A DNA stretch of 64,000 bases. It comes from Moniliella sp. 'wahieum' (lineage: Eukaryota; Basidiomycota; Moniliellomycetes; Moniliellales; Moniliellaceae). The stretch is taken from assembly GCA_003971905.1 (NCBI GenBank), contig RSEE01000030.1, positions 630,001 through 694,000 on the forward strand. The letters run 5' to 3'. Below the pieces are notes generated by a model, which searched no databases, was not told the DNA's origin, and saw nothing but the letters and a program-made list of their open reading frames with translations. Made by a program: the position numbers and the translations under genes. Positions 55,072-64,000 of the stretch are shown here, piece by piece. How positions within the stretch are numbered: the stretch's first letter is position 1; each line of letters begins with the position of its first letter.

Positions 55072-56472
55072 TTGCAATATTCGGGCAAAGCTGCGTGTTG
55101 CTCGTGCATGTCCATATCGCCGCCACGTCCCACCACCACCGTAACCATCGCCTGCCAACCCTGCCTGCCCATCGCTCTTAGGGGGCATTGGCTTCCTACC
55201 GATGGATATCCTGATTCATCATCCCTTCCCCCATCCTCGCTTGTGCCGGACGTTGTGCTGGCCGCCTTTGGTCTCAGCCACCCGCCCGCCAATACCACCC
55301 GGACTGTCGTCCCGCTCAATGGCGGACAAGGCACGAGTGTGCTGCTCGATGGCACGACCGTACTGAAGCCCCTCGGCCAGCAAGACAACAAGGCGCTGGA
55401 TCAGGCCGAGTCGGAGCTGATTGCCCAGCTATGCGCAGCTATGGCCTCGCGCGCCGAGCAGAGCAACAACACCTATCGAGTTGTCCGGCCCATCGCTCGC
55501 GTCCGTCCCGTCAAAGGGGAGATGCAGTACGTTGCGCATGGATGGACTGCCACCACGTTCTCCCCCACCTCGACGGGGGATATCTATGACTTCTCGTCCC
55601 CCTTGGGTGCCCCATTGGACATGGAAGAGCAAGTACGAGGACGACTCACAGAGATCGTACAAGCCTCTCGGGCCTTCCATGCCGATGTCCACAATGGGTC
55701 GCATCCCACCCCCCCATTCCTTCCCCCGCTGGTGGTGCACCCGTTCCTTTCCCCCACCTCGCTCGCTTCATCTTTGATGCCCGCGAACATGTCTGGGCTC
55801 AACCGATCGGTTCATCTGGGGAGAGTACAATGCTCACTACAATCTCCTACCCCAGCACGAACAACAGCGACTCAAGACGAAAGGCATAGCTGCAGCCGAA
55901 GCCCCGCCTGGCGTTGGCATTGGCGTTGGCCGTGGATTACCAACAGACAGCCATAACCCCCATTTAGGTTTGGCTGCGTCGCCGCTGAAGCACTTCGGGT
56001 GCGGGTCGATTCCTCGCTTCAACCTGCCTATGACACATACTCGCTCCAGCGCCCGCTTGACCCTCGTTCGGTTGAGCAACGTTCTCAGCTCATTCATGGC
56101 GATTTGGCGGGAAACGTGTGTTTTCTTCAGGGTCAAGCCACGTCGCTCCAATCACCATGCCGCCTCGCCAACTAGGTGCTGACGTCTCGCCCTTATGGCG
56201 CCCGCGTGAAGCAGCTGAGGGCATACTTGCCGTGACTTTCTCGTGTACTTTGGCGCTGATGCATCCCACCTTTCTTCGGCGTTGAGCACCTCCTCCCCGA
56301 CCACCTGGATCCGTTTCAAGTCCAAATGATCATCAAGGGTCTCCTGTTTCGTTTGCTCTCCAATTCAGCCCTTCGACCCGATCCAGGACTGCATCAATAC
56401 TACACCCACGCTACCAACGTAGCTGCTTTCCTCCTGGGCAAAGCCGAGGCCTCCAATGGTAGCTCGAATTGA
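55072..56472 (+). CDS. APH-like phosphotransferase resembling the actinobacterial TIGR02569 family
   Basis: A kinase-fold protein. Blocks: VPDVVLAAFGLSHPPANTTR, VVPLNGGQGTSVLLDGTTVL then KPLG (nucleotide-binding Gly loop and Lys), EMQYVAHGWTATTFSPT and RLTEIVQASRAFHADVHNG. The catalytic loop is LIHGDLAGNVCFLQG (HGDLAGN at 56095-56115), the metal-binding DVSPLWRPREAAEGILAV follows (Asp at 56181), then FLVYFGADASHLSSAL, and the end is AAFLLGKAEASNGSSN with stop at 56470. The HxDxxxxN and following Asp are those of aminoglycoside/choline kinase-like enzymes. The domain order with N-terminal VLxAFGL and GGQGTS matches TIGR02569, described mostly in actinobacteria; the substrate is unknown. There are at least four frame changes. 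The start may be 55072 or 55108. Inferred soluble and cytosolic. Confidence 0.78.
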
Positions 56473-56930
56473 TCATACCTACCACCCCAACTTGTTCGAT
56501 CGTCCTGGTTTCTCCATCATTTGATCGCTCAAGCTTCAAGTCAAGACGCTCAAAGCGCTAAGGGTCGTGTTAATTGCTTTGCATTCAATGTCATACATCG
56601 TGGGTGGTCGTGCACCCGGTTTCATGCGGTTTTACTGAAGAAAAGTTGGCCCTGTCCTGTTTGTTCCCACTAGCCTCATTGCGCTCATTGCTGTTTCCTC
56701 AGGACTTAAATGAGGACACCTTGAGGCTAGTAAAATCCCACATTCATTTGTTGTAGAAGGAAGGCTTGCATCTGGTGTCCTGTCCAATCACCTTACATGT
56801 CCATCAGCGTTCGACTAAGTGGTGAGGGCAATCTCTACATCGACGTTGATCATCACCAGATGAGCTGCGTGCAGTGGGAAGGCAAGAGTTGGTGTTTGGT
56901 TTGGTATGCGATTGCTCGACGGGGATGGGG
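56473..56930. other. Intergenic between convergent phosphotransferase gene and RPN7
   Basis: About 0.46 kb of 3'-3' spacer, with no supported feature. Confidence 0.6.
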
Positions 56931-58203
56931 TTAGAGAGCTGTCCGGGAGAGCTTCTGGAGCTGGTTGAGGAGTACGTCACCATCCTTAATGATCTGGTTG
57001 TACTGTGCGTTTTTCGAATCGGGCCGACGCGTCTCGATGACGCCGTGCACCTTGTCAATTACTGCCGGTAGGCGACCCGACGAAATGAACCGCGACAGTT
57101 CCCTGTCGATAAACTCATCCGTGACCCCAAATGCATCTGCCATGGATCGCAGCGTGACAGACCGGTAGGACTCGAGAAGTTGCGCATACGCAATGATGCG
57201 CATCTCTCGCACGTAGTAGCGCGCATGGGCATTGAGCAGTCGTGAGGGAAGAAGATAAGTTTGCTTCTCGATCTGGGCCAACGCTTCAAAGAATGCCTTG
57301 TAGTTGCCATTGTACAGCGACTGAGTGTAGACCCTCAAATGCGGCAGCTCGTCAATCACCTGCAGCACCTCGGGCGCATTGAGAATCTTCTTCTTTAGCT
57401 CCGTCCGCGGCAAGGCGAGCATATTGGCAATCACTGCCAGTGATACAAACGAATGGTAATCCAGTAGTTCGGTTGCGGTAAACGTAGAGAGCGCCTCGAG
57501 AACAGCTCCCCACCTCGCTTAAAATCCCGAATAGAGAGGAGGTGGAGACCCTCGTATACCTTAAGCCGGTTGCGGCGGTCCCAGTCACCACCTTCCTCGA
57601 CCAACTTTTTCACCTCGGTAATTGATGATGTGACAAGGGAGGTGTTGCCAAAGAAGAAACCGATGCGGATGAGGCCGAGTGTCAAGTCGATCTTACTGCC
57701 TAACCCAGCACCCTTTTCGATCGCCTCCTTAGTAGCAGCGATCGCCTTGTCCTACGGAAAAAGAGGCGAAGTTAGCACAAGGCGGGGAGAAAAAGGAAAT
57801 GCACGCACTTGGTCCCCAATTTTGGCATAGTAGCTGGCTTTGTTCTTAAGCACTGCACTGATTTCCATCTCGCCCTCCTCCTCAGTAGCCTTGGTAAGCT
57901 GTTGGTCAAGCTTGGCGCTCCTCCTTGTTGCGCTCCTCAAGCCGGGCCAGAAGGTCTTGAGGTGTGGAGGCATGGTGGGTGCTGGTACTCCCAACAGGGG
58001 AGGGCAACTTCTTGCTGATGAGCGGGTCGGCAAGCAGGGCAGCGTAGTAAGGTGCCATCTCGTCGGCCTCAATGCAGCCAGCATCGCAGCAGCGGCGGCC
58101 GAAGGGGATGGTGTCGCCGCATACCCCCCGTGGACCACGGTAAAGAGGAGGTGCTGCCAGTGCAGGTTGGGGATGGTTGGATGCTCTCCTCGTCGGCAGA
58201 CAT
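56931..58203 (-). CDS. RPN7: 26S proteasome regulatory lid subunit Rpn7
   Basis: A PCI-domain subunit (PSMD6) of the 19S lid. Start MSADEESIQPSP, then a leader with TIPNLHWQHLLFTVVHGGYA. Next: DEMAPYYAALLADPLISKKL, ARLEERNKEER, KLDQQLTKATEEEGEMEISA, LKNKASYYAKIGDQ; an intron (57752-57808, GTGCGT to CGTAG, 57 bp); DKAIAATKEAIEKGAGLGSK, IDLTLGLIRIGFFFGNTSLV, LVEEGGDWDRRNRLKVYEGL, LHLLSIRDFKRGGELF, ALPRTELKKKILNAPEVLQV, ARYYVREMRIIAYAQLLESY, RSVTLRSMADAFGVTDEFID, RELSRFISSGRLPAVIDKVH and ETRRPDSKNAQYNQIIKDGD. It ends QKLSRTAL. One base is lost at 57500-57501 (GG to G on the coding strand's complement) and others upstream near 57920. Divergent from RPN6. Confidence 0.96.
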
Positions 58204-58451
58204 GGTGGTGGCGATGGGGCGCCGCCCATCGACTGGCATGCCCGCCATGCCATACCTCCGCTGGTCCGCAGCTAACACACGCGTCCTGGCCGCTGCCCCA
58301 GACCGCGCGGAATAGATGGCAGGCGGAACGGCAGGTACAGGCACCGCGCCAGTGTCGCACCCCGTGACGCGGCCACTCGTTAAGCGTACAACAGCTCGGC
58401 CAGAGCGCTCCTCGTGCGTTTCTTGCGGCCTAGGTCGTGATCCCCACCACC
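58204..58451. promoter_or_regulatory. Shared bidirectional promoter of RPN7 and RPN6
   Basis: Only 248 bp separate the two start codons of these divergent lid-subunit genes, so they must share promoter DNA. I see no TATA box and no convincing proteasome-associated control element. Confidence 0.7.
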
Positions 58452-59810
58452 ATGGCAACGCCTACACCCACCGCTTCGCCCTCCGTCGCTGCCGCCGAGA
58501 CCGCGTTTGATGCTGGCGACCGTGCGGGCGGAGAGGCCCAGCTCAAGGCTGTGCTTGCCCAGCAGCCGCCCGCGGACAAGGCCGCTTCAGCCAAGGGTGA
58601 GGCCATCCTGCGCGAGCAGGAACTCGCTCTTCTTCGTCTCGGCCAGCTGTACCGCGACGAAGCCAACGTGGATGCCCTGGCAAGTGTCGTGCGCGACTCG
58701 CATGCTGTTCTTGCTCACTTGGCCAAGGCCAAGACGGCAAAGCTGATCCGCCAGCTGATTGACCTCTTTGGGGACGTACCGGGTGATGCAGCCCGCGCCG
58801 CCCAGATTCGCATTACCGAGGAGAATATTGAGTGGGCCAAGGAGGAAAAACGTATCTTCCTCAAACAAAGTCTTGAGACGAAGCTAATTGCCCTCTACTA
58901 TGAGGCGAAAAATTACCGCCAAGCCCTGCCCTGATAGAACAACTTCTCAAGGAACTCAAGAAGTTGGACGACAAGATGATCCTCACCGAGGTCCACCTGC
59001 TCGAATCCAAGGTAAACTTTGCGATTGCCAATTTGCCCAAGGCCAAGACAGCCTTACTTCTGCCCGTACCTCCGCCAACGCCATGTACACCCCGCCTTTG
59101 CTCCAGGCTCAACTGGACTTGCAGAGTGGTGTGCTACACGCCAAAGACAAGGATTACTCCACCGCTTACTCGTACTTTTTCGAAACGCTGGAGGGCTTCT
59201 CTGGTCAGGAGGATCCACGCGCAGGATTGGCACTCAAGTACATGTTGCTGTGTAAAATCATGCTCAACCTGCCGGAGGATGTGGCAGCAATTATTCAAGG
59301 CAAGACGGCGCTTGTGGCCGAATCCAAAGCGGCCAAGGGCTAAGGCATGGGGCGCCAAAGGCGCGCGGTAGAAAAGGCTACGGAGCGGGACGTGGAGGCC
59401 ATGTCTGCTGTTGCCAAGGCGCATGAAGAACGGTCATTGGAGGCATTCGAAAAGGCATTGAAGGACTACCAAACTGAATTGTCCAACGACCCCATTATTC
59501 GCAACCACTTGGCTGAGCTGTACGACACCTTGCTGGAACAAAACTTGCTGCGCGTGATTGAGCCTTACTCGCGAGTCGAGATTGCGTATGTGGCACAACG
59601 GGTGCGCCAACCCGAGCGGGAAGTGGAGCAAAAACTGTCGCAGATGATCCTGGACAAGACCTTCCATGGAATCTTGGACCAAGGCAATGGGTGTCTGGTT
59701 GTCTTCGATGAGCCTCCACAGGACAAGATGTACGAGGCTGCGTTGCAGACTATCAAGCACGTGGTGACGTGGTCGACTCGTTGGCTAAAAAGGCTAACAA
59801 GTTGGGGTGA
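58452..59810 (+). CDS. RPN6: 26S proteasome regulatory lid subunit Rpn6
   Basis: A PCI-domain lid subunit (PSMD11) that braces the lid against the base and core. Blocks: [251 protein letters not shown] and [20 protein letters not shown]. It ends [11 protein letters not shown] with stop at 59808. Breaks: GG to G at 58928, AA to A at 59056, GGG to GG at 59763-59764, plus an in-frame TAA at 59341 explained by a compensating pair of indels between 59335 and 59370. No intron is seen. Confidence 0.97.
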
Positions 59811-60395
59811 GCTTTGTTTCTGGCTCCTGGCTTACTCTTAGCTTGCGTGGGGAAGCGTGGGGGGGGGGGGCGATCTGCCCAAATGTAATCATTATACACG
59901 GTCATGCACACCCACTTTGAAGTGCGAAGGGAGGCAAGGTATCTGACATTAAGACAGGAGATTCGGGATGGGGCATCAGAACAGCAGGAGGTGCTTGGAA
60001 GGAGAGGCGATGTAGACGTGTGAGTTTAAGGTGGTCAGCGGGGCCAGGGCCCAGATAAAGCAAAAGTCCAAATGGAAGAGGGGGGTTGGTGCGGAGAGGT
60101 GGAACGAGAGGAACAGAGAGTTGAGACTAGACGACGGCTGTCACGAGTGTCCTAGAAGAATCGACGATGCGAATGCGCGTGTACTGCCACGAGAGAGGTT
60201 GCCGGCTCTGCATGTACACCCTCTCCAGCGAAGTCCTGGCCAGGGCTCATGTCAAGCGTGCGTGACCGTGGAGGGCGGGCATTCGAAGGATTCAAACTGA
60301 AACCCGAGACATGCGATCGGGAAATGGAGGCTGCTCCGGCAGCACGGGAGTGGAGGTGGAAGAGGGTCCACGTGCCTCAGTCGAAGGGTGCTGGT
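59811..60395. other. Intergenic between convergent RPN6 and AUR1
   Basis: About 0.6 kb of 3'-3' spacer with a G-run at 59862-59870. No supported feature. Confidence 0.6.
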
Positions 60396-61758
60396 CTAAC
60401 CCTTGACGCCTTGGTGGAAGGGATCGGCACTTGAGCGGATGGTCTGATTCGTCACAGAGACGGCGTGCATCTCCATCAAGGTGTCCAACAGGTTGATCAG
60501 ACGAAGGCGAGCGGGAAACTTGACCAACTGCACTTCCTCGTCCACATCAAGAGCACAGGGGGGCCTATTCCCCTCTTCGCGATGATCTGGGGACAAAAGG
60601 GCAGTATCCCCTGCACCAATGAACTGGTGCGCCCCAACCAAACAGCCGGTCCACCCCACGCGTGGTAGCATCAAGGATATGCGCACGGTCGAGGGGCCGG
60701 AGAGCAAGGTGGGCAAAGAACGAGAAGAAAAGGATAGCCATCCCAGCGCCCGCAATCAAGTCAACGGCAAAGTGATGATGGAAGTACATTGTGGACCAGC
60801 ACATGAGAGCAAATACACCACCATAAAGGCAGATCCTGCTGCCCCTCCGTACCGCGCAACAAATAGCGCACAACACGCTGCAGTTGCTGCGTGCAGGGAA
60901 GGAATCGCACCAAAGACACAGGCCCACGGCGGAATCCGTCAGTACAAATGGGTCCCAAGTACCTCGTCCACTCGTACCAGTCCAGCGGCGTTTCCGGGGA
61001 AGGCGTAGTTGGGGACTGTACCGGCGGGATAGACGTCATGGAACCACGGGGCAGCATGAGGGTTGAGAATGTGAAGGACCAGTCCCGACAAGTTTTGAAG
61101 ACCAAGGCACCAGCCAAACACGTTGGCGGCGCCTGGTGCACCAAAGAACCAAATCCACCACCCAGCCAAGAAGGGGGAGGCAAAGTGAAGCACACCATAA
61201 AAAATCCACGCGAGAACGTCCTGGAAAGGCGAAGGGTCGAGGCCAATGGCTAGATCGTTGAGAATGCGGAGGGTAGGTGGGAACATGATCAGGACAGTTG
61301 GGTAGAAGACGGCTTCATGGGGCTTTCGGCGTGCATAGCGGATCCATACGAGGAGTGCGAGCGGGGCCATGAGTACCATGGAGAGGAAGACACCCAAGGC
61401 GAAAGAAGAAAGGTCTCGAGCACGGGCAAGACAGTGGTGTGGATGGGGGGGCGGATGTGGTCGGGATGCGGCGGGCCTGCTTAAAGGCGAGCGTCCAGAC
61501 CAGCGGAGGCGCCATGCCAAAGAGGAGACCGGCCAGCCAGCGGAGGGGCTTGGAGTTGAGCAGCACGCGGCTGCAGTGTCGCACGAGGCGGCGGAGGGGT
61601 GGAACGCAGGTGCTGAGGAGCAGGATGGCGGCCAGCACGGCGGCGATGGGCAGCACAATGCGGCTCCAGATGGGCAGATCGGCGGCGGCGACACGCTCGA
61701 GCACGGCGCTGCGGTGCGTGGCGCGCAAGTGCGACAGCACCTCGCGTGGCGACGACAT
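60396..61758 (-). CDS. AUR1: Inositol phosphorylceramide synthase Aur1 (PAP2 superfamily)
   Basis: A Golgi membrane enzyme that transfers phosphoinositol from phosphatidylinositol to ceramide; fungal-specific and the target of aureobasidin A. Start MSSPREVLSHLRATHRSAV. Helices: IVLPIAAVLAAILLLST, LAGLLFGMAPPLVWTLAF, ALGVFLSMVLMAPLALLVWI. The Aur1-specific part reads LNDLAIGLDPSPFQDVLAWI, FYGVLHFASPFLAGWWIWF, NVFGWCLGLQNLSGLVLHIL, PHAAPWFHDVYPAG, NYAFPGNAAGLVRVDEVLGT then HLY. Active-site motifs are VFGAIPSLHAAT (about 60885-60915) and MYFHHHFAVDLIAGAG (about 60750-60795), with the catalytic His and Asp present. The cytosolic end is ADPFHQGVKG, stop at 60396. Frame changes fall after the first helices (about 61430-61500), after the GTHLY block (about 60939), within 60850-60890 and near 60740. 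Confidence 0.9.
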
Positions 61759-62579
61759 GGACGGTGGCGGTGGCGGTGGCGGTGGTGGTGGCGGCGGTGC
61801 GATGGTCGTCCTTGTGCCCAGAGTCGCTCCCGGCAAAGGGCGGGTCTGTGACCGGCGAGCTCCACCGCCCCGTCCTGGGCACGTGACGCGTGACGAGCAG
61901 CGACAAAGCGCCCAGGCTGAAATCTTAGTCGAAGATCTAAGATCTACGAAGCGTACCCGCTGGGGATGCGTGACGCGTGACGGCGGGGCAGATGTGTGAT
62001 GAATGATTGAGCTGCCCCCCGATGCACTTTCAAACGCAGCCCTCCGCTCTGTCCAATCCAGATGGCAAGCAAACTTCGCTGCTCTCTCCCCAACTAGCAA
62101 CTCCCACGACAGATCGCCATTGGCCATCCATTTCGCCCCGTCCCATCGTCCCCGCCATATTACAGCCCGGCTGGTCCCAGTTTTCCTCTGTACCCGCATT
62201 GTTGTCGAACCGGGGACCGCTCCCTGCCAGCGCAATGAGCCAGCGTGCCCCCTCCATCTCTCTATTCTGCATCCATAGTAGTATTATTGACAAAGCTTAC
62301 GGATGGCACAGAGAAACGCTACGCCTAAACCGACCGTTCATCTGCGTGTGCTTCTTGGTAGAGCCAACCCCGCTTAAGGAACCAAGAGGATCGCCAGGAG
62401 ATCAGGTCCCTCTGGTGCCCCCCATCCGTTCCCACACCCGAGGTGGCACGTGTGGATATTACAGATGAGCGTGGTAGACATCCGAGCGAGAAACCATTTC
62501 CATTGAGAGTCAGCAGTCAAGTCCTTCCAGTGCCCAAGCATCTTGCCCACTGCCTTCGTGCCGTAGCATCCTCGCGTCG
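61759..62579. other. Intergenic, AUR1 upstream region
   Basis: About 0.8 kb. Two GTGACGCGTGACG words lie at about 61884-61896 and 61968-61980. Plus-strand frames at 62003-62468 have no motif. No gene is supported. Confidence 0.5.
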
Positions 62580-62986
62580 TCAAAACCAGGGGGGAAACGG
62601 CTCTTGGGTGCGTCCCTGGTACTTGGCATTCTTGTCGCATTCTGCTTGCCCCAGCAGCCGAAGCAGCTCCTTCTCCCGGCGTTCCAAAGGCGTCGCGGTG
62701 CTCTCATGCACCACTCTCCTTTACGCGCTCTGCGCCTCCTGTGATCCCGTGTAGCGTAGCGTGTGGTCCACCTCCTTTCCTCCTAACCCTTCGATTGCTC
62801 TAGGCCCCACCACGCGGTAGTCGGTATGCTGGGCCCTCCGCCCGCGCCTCGTCTCATCCTCTTCCTCCACAGTAGGTTCGTTGTGGACGTGGGTGTCGTG
62901 GAGATGGAGCGCACGAGCTGGAGAATGGGCTCCCGTACTGCCTCATGCAACGCACCAAACTTGACCTGGGTGCGGGTGCAAGCCAT
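62580..62986 (-). CDS. Small unidentified gene
   Basis: Three overlapping minus-strand frames read as one small polar protein of about 135 residues. It begins MACTRTQVKFGALHEAVREP then ILQLVRSI. Its middle contains THVHNEPTVEEEDETRRGRR and TDYRVVGPRAIEGLGGKEVD. It ends LERREKELLRLLGQAECDKN and FPPWF before the stop at 62580. Composition is coding-like (balanced charge, amphipathic helices) and unlike the neighbouring spacer. I do not recognise it. There is no signal peptide or membrane segment. Confidence 0.4.
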
Positions 62987-64000
62987 GATGCACATGATGT
63001 GCATGATGGCTGACCGGGGCCGTAGGCCCGGTGGTCCTCTTAGTAGTATGTCATAGTCAACACAGAGGAGACAAACAATAAAACGCCGCTCTCGACGGAT
63101 ATACTGCCATGGCCGTATACTGAGCTCATATATGATGCCACGCAAATCTATAACCGACGGTGCGCGGATCGCTGAAAGGGAAGAAGCCACAGGACGCAGT
63201 CGAGGATCGATTTGACACAGCCGTCACTCGGCCTGCTCAAATCCTCTCTCCTATCTTCAACACATGATCTGCAGTCAATGCTTCCCTCTTGACAATGGCG
63301 AATGCCGATAAGTCCGTACTTCGGCTCCTGATAGAATTTTCTCCAGTTTCTTTGATTCCAAGGGTCAGTGTGCCTTTTCACATGCTACCTTTTACTCCCC
63401 CCCCTCTCCATCCTCGGAAGAGAGGTTATTCGTGTCATCATATCTGAGTACTGAGTCCCGATCACGGTCGCCATTGGACTCCCAGAACCACAGTATCATC
63501 GACTTTTGTTGGCATTAGTCTCTCCCATCGTCCAAACGTGCTTCTACAGAAAATGCGCATATTTGGCCTCAAAAAGGCGTTTAGTCCTATCTTAGTTTCC
63601 CGGCGTATGTCTGTAGGCGCGAGATAATAGAGGCTATCTTGTGGCCCTTCCACTTCAAGCTCTTCATCCCCCCCTCCCCATTGAGACCGTCAGCTGCTTT
63701 CTCTTCAGCTGCTCGCACCCCTTCGCAGCGCCTTTTCCCTGTGGAGGAGCACCCTAAACAGTATGTCAACGTGAAAGGGGGATCACACGTAACGTACCAC
63801 GGTGTACGGACCAGGATACCGAGGGATGGGACATTGATGGAACCCGCAGCTTTATTATATAGGATCACAGGAAGGACAGAAGTGGACCACACCTTGCGGC
63901 TTTCGGGCACAAAAACATCCGGGCGCAAAGGAGTGAGGCGATGATTATGTACGGAAGAAAATGTGGTACCCAAGATAACGATAACTGCCACACATTGGGA
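62987..64000. other. Right-edge stretch without a supported gene
   Basis: It includes a GATGCACATGATGTGCATGATG run at 62988-63009 and TGAGTACTGAGT at 63446-63457. A 134-codon minus-strand frame (63587-63991) begins near the edge and could be part of a gene, but it shows no motif. Confidence 0.4.

Noticed and set aside
58207..58215. Proteasome-associated control element (GGTGGCGAT) between RPN7 and RPN6
   Set aside because: It lies directly against the RPN7 start codon and is better explained as leader sequence.
58452..59810. Genome-wide programmed frameshifting
   Set aside because: The breaks show no common slippery site or stop context, differ between genes, and mostly coincide with short homopolymers; tRNA-Ala, which is not translated, has the same defect.
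62205..62225. tRNA-like box B (CGAACCGGGGACC)
   Set aside because: No acceptor, D or anticodon arm can be folded around it.

Overview
The window looks like nuclear DNA of a GC-rich basidiomycete fungus, inferred from content. It carries eukaryotic housekeeping genes (ASF1, VAC8, PAB1, ATG5, glutamate-cysteine ligase, RPN6, RPN7, AUR1), short GT-AG introns of about 50-110 bp at roughly 0-3 per gene, two Pol III tRNA genes, and two seven-helix proteins of the DUF6534 type, a family known mainly from Basidiomycota. No mobile element, CRISPR array, rRNA or prokaryotic operon structure was recognised. The species cannot be named from sequence alone.

Layout. 0-10 kb: the 5' part of NOT4 (running off the left edge), an orphan four-helix membrane protein, tRNA-Ala, dynein light chain LC8, an unidentified gene, an SPF45-type G-patch/RRM splicing factor and a CIA30/NDUFAF1 complex I assembly factor. 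10-23.3 kb: an AT-richer, gene-poor island with heptamer arrays, a recurring CTCAG-x-CTGAG palindrome and a diverged direct repeat; a DUF6534 gene lies inside it (14.7 kb) and its paralogue closes it on the right (23.3 kb). 25-31.6 kb: ASF1, a secreted NIS1-like protein and a Ser/Thr/Ala-rich single-pass surface protein. 33-41.7 kb: VAC8, PAB1, a second copy of the four-helix orphan in inverted orientation, and an intron-containing tRNA-Val. 42-64 kb: an unidentified Ser/Pro-rich gene, NUM1 (cortical dynein anchor), ATG5, glutamate-cysteine ligase, an APH-like phosphotransferase, the divergent proteasome-lid pair RPN7/RPN6, inositol phosphorylceramide synthase AUR1 and a small orphan.

The most important property for any reader is that conserved reading frames are broken repeatedly by single-base deletions, most often where a homopolymer is one base too short. 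This occurs in essential genes (PAB1, RPN6, RPN7, GCL, AUR1) and even in tRNA-Ala. Consensus error is the best explanation, so frameshifted genes are annotated here as one intact CDS each and not as pseudogenes. Spans run from inferred start to inferred stop and include introns; exon borders are given only where they are clear.

Functionally the genes are not one pathway. Recurrent themes are dynein-based nuclear positioning (LC8 and NUM1), proteasome lid assembly from a shared 248-bp promoter (RPN7/RPN6), vacuole and autophagy functions (VAC8, ATG5), and the cell surface (NIS1-like, Ser-rich sensor-like protein, AUR1 sphingolipid synthesis). The least understood content is the pair of four-helix orphans, the DUF6534 pair around the gene-poor island, and the APH-like phosphotransferase.
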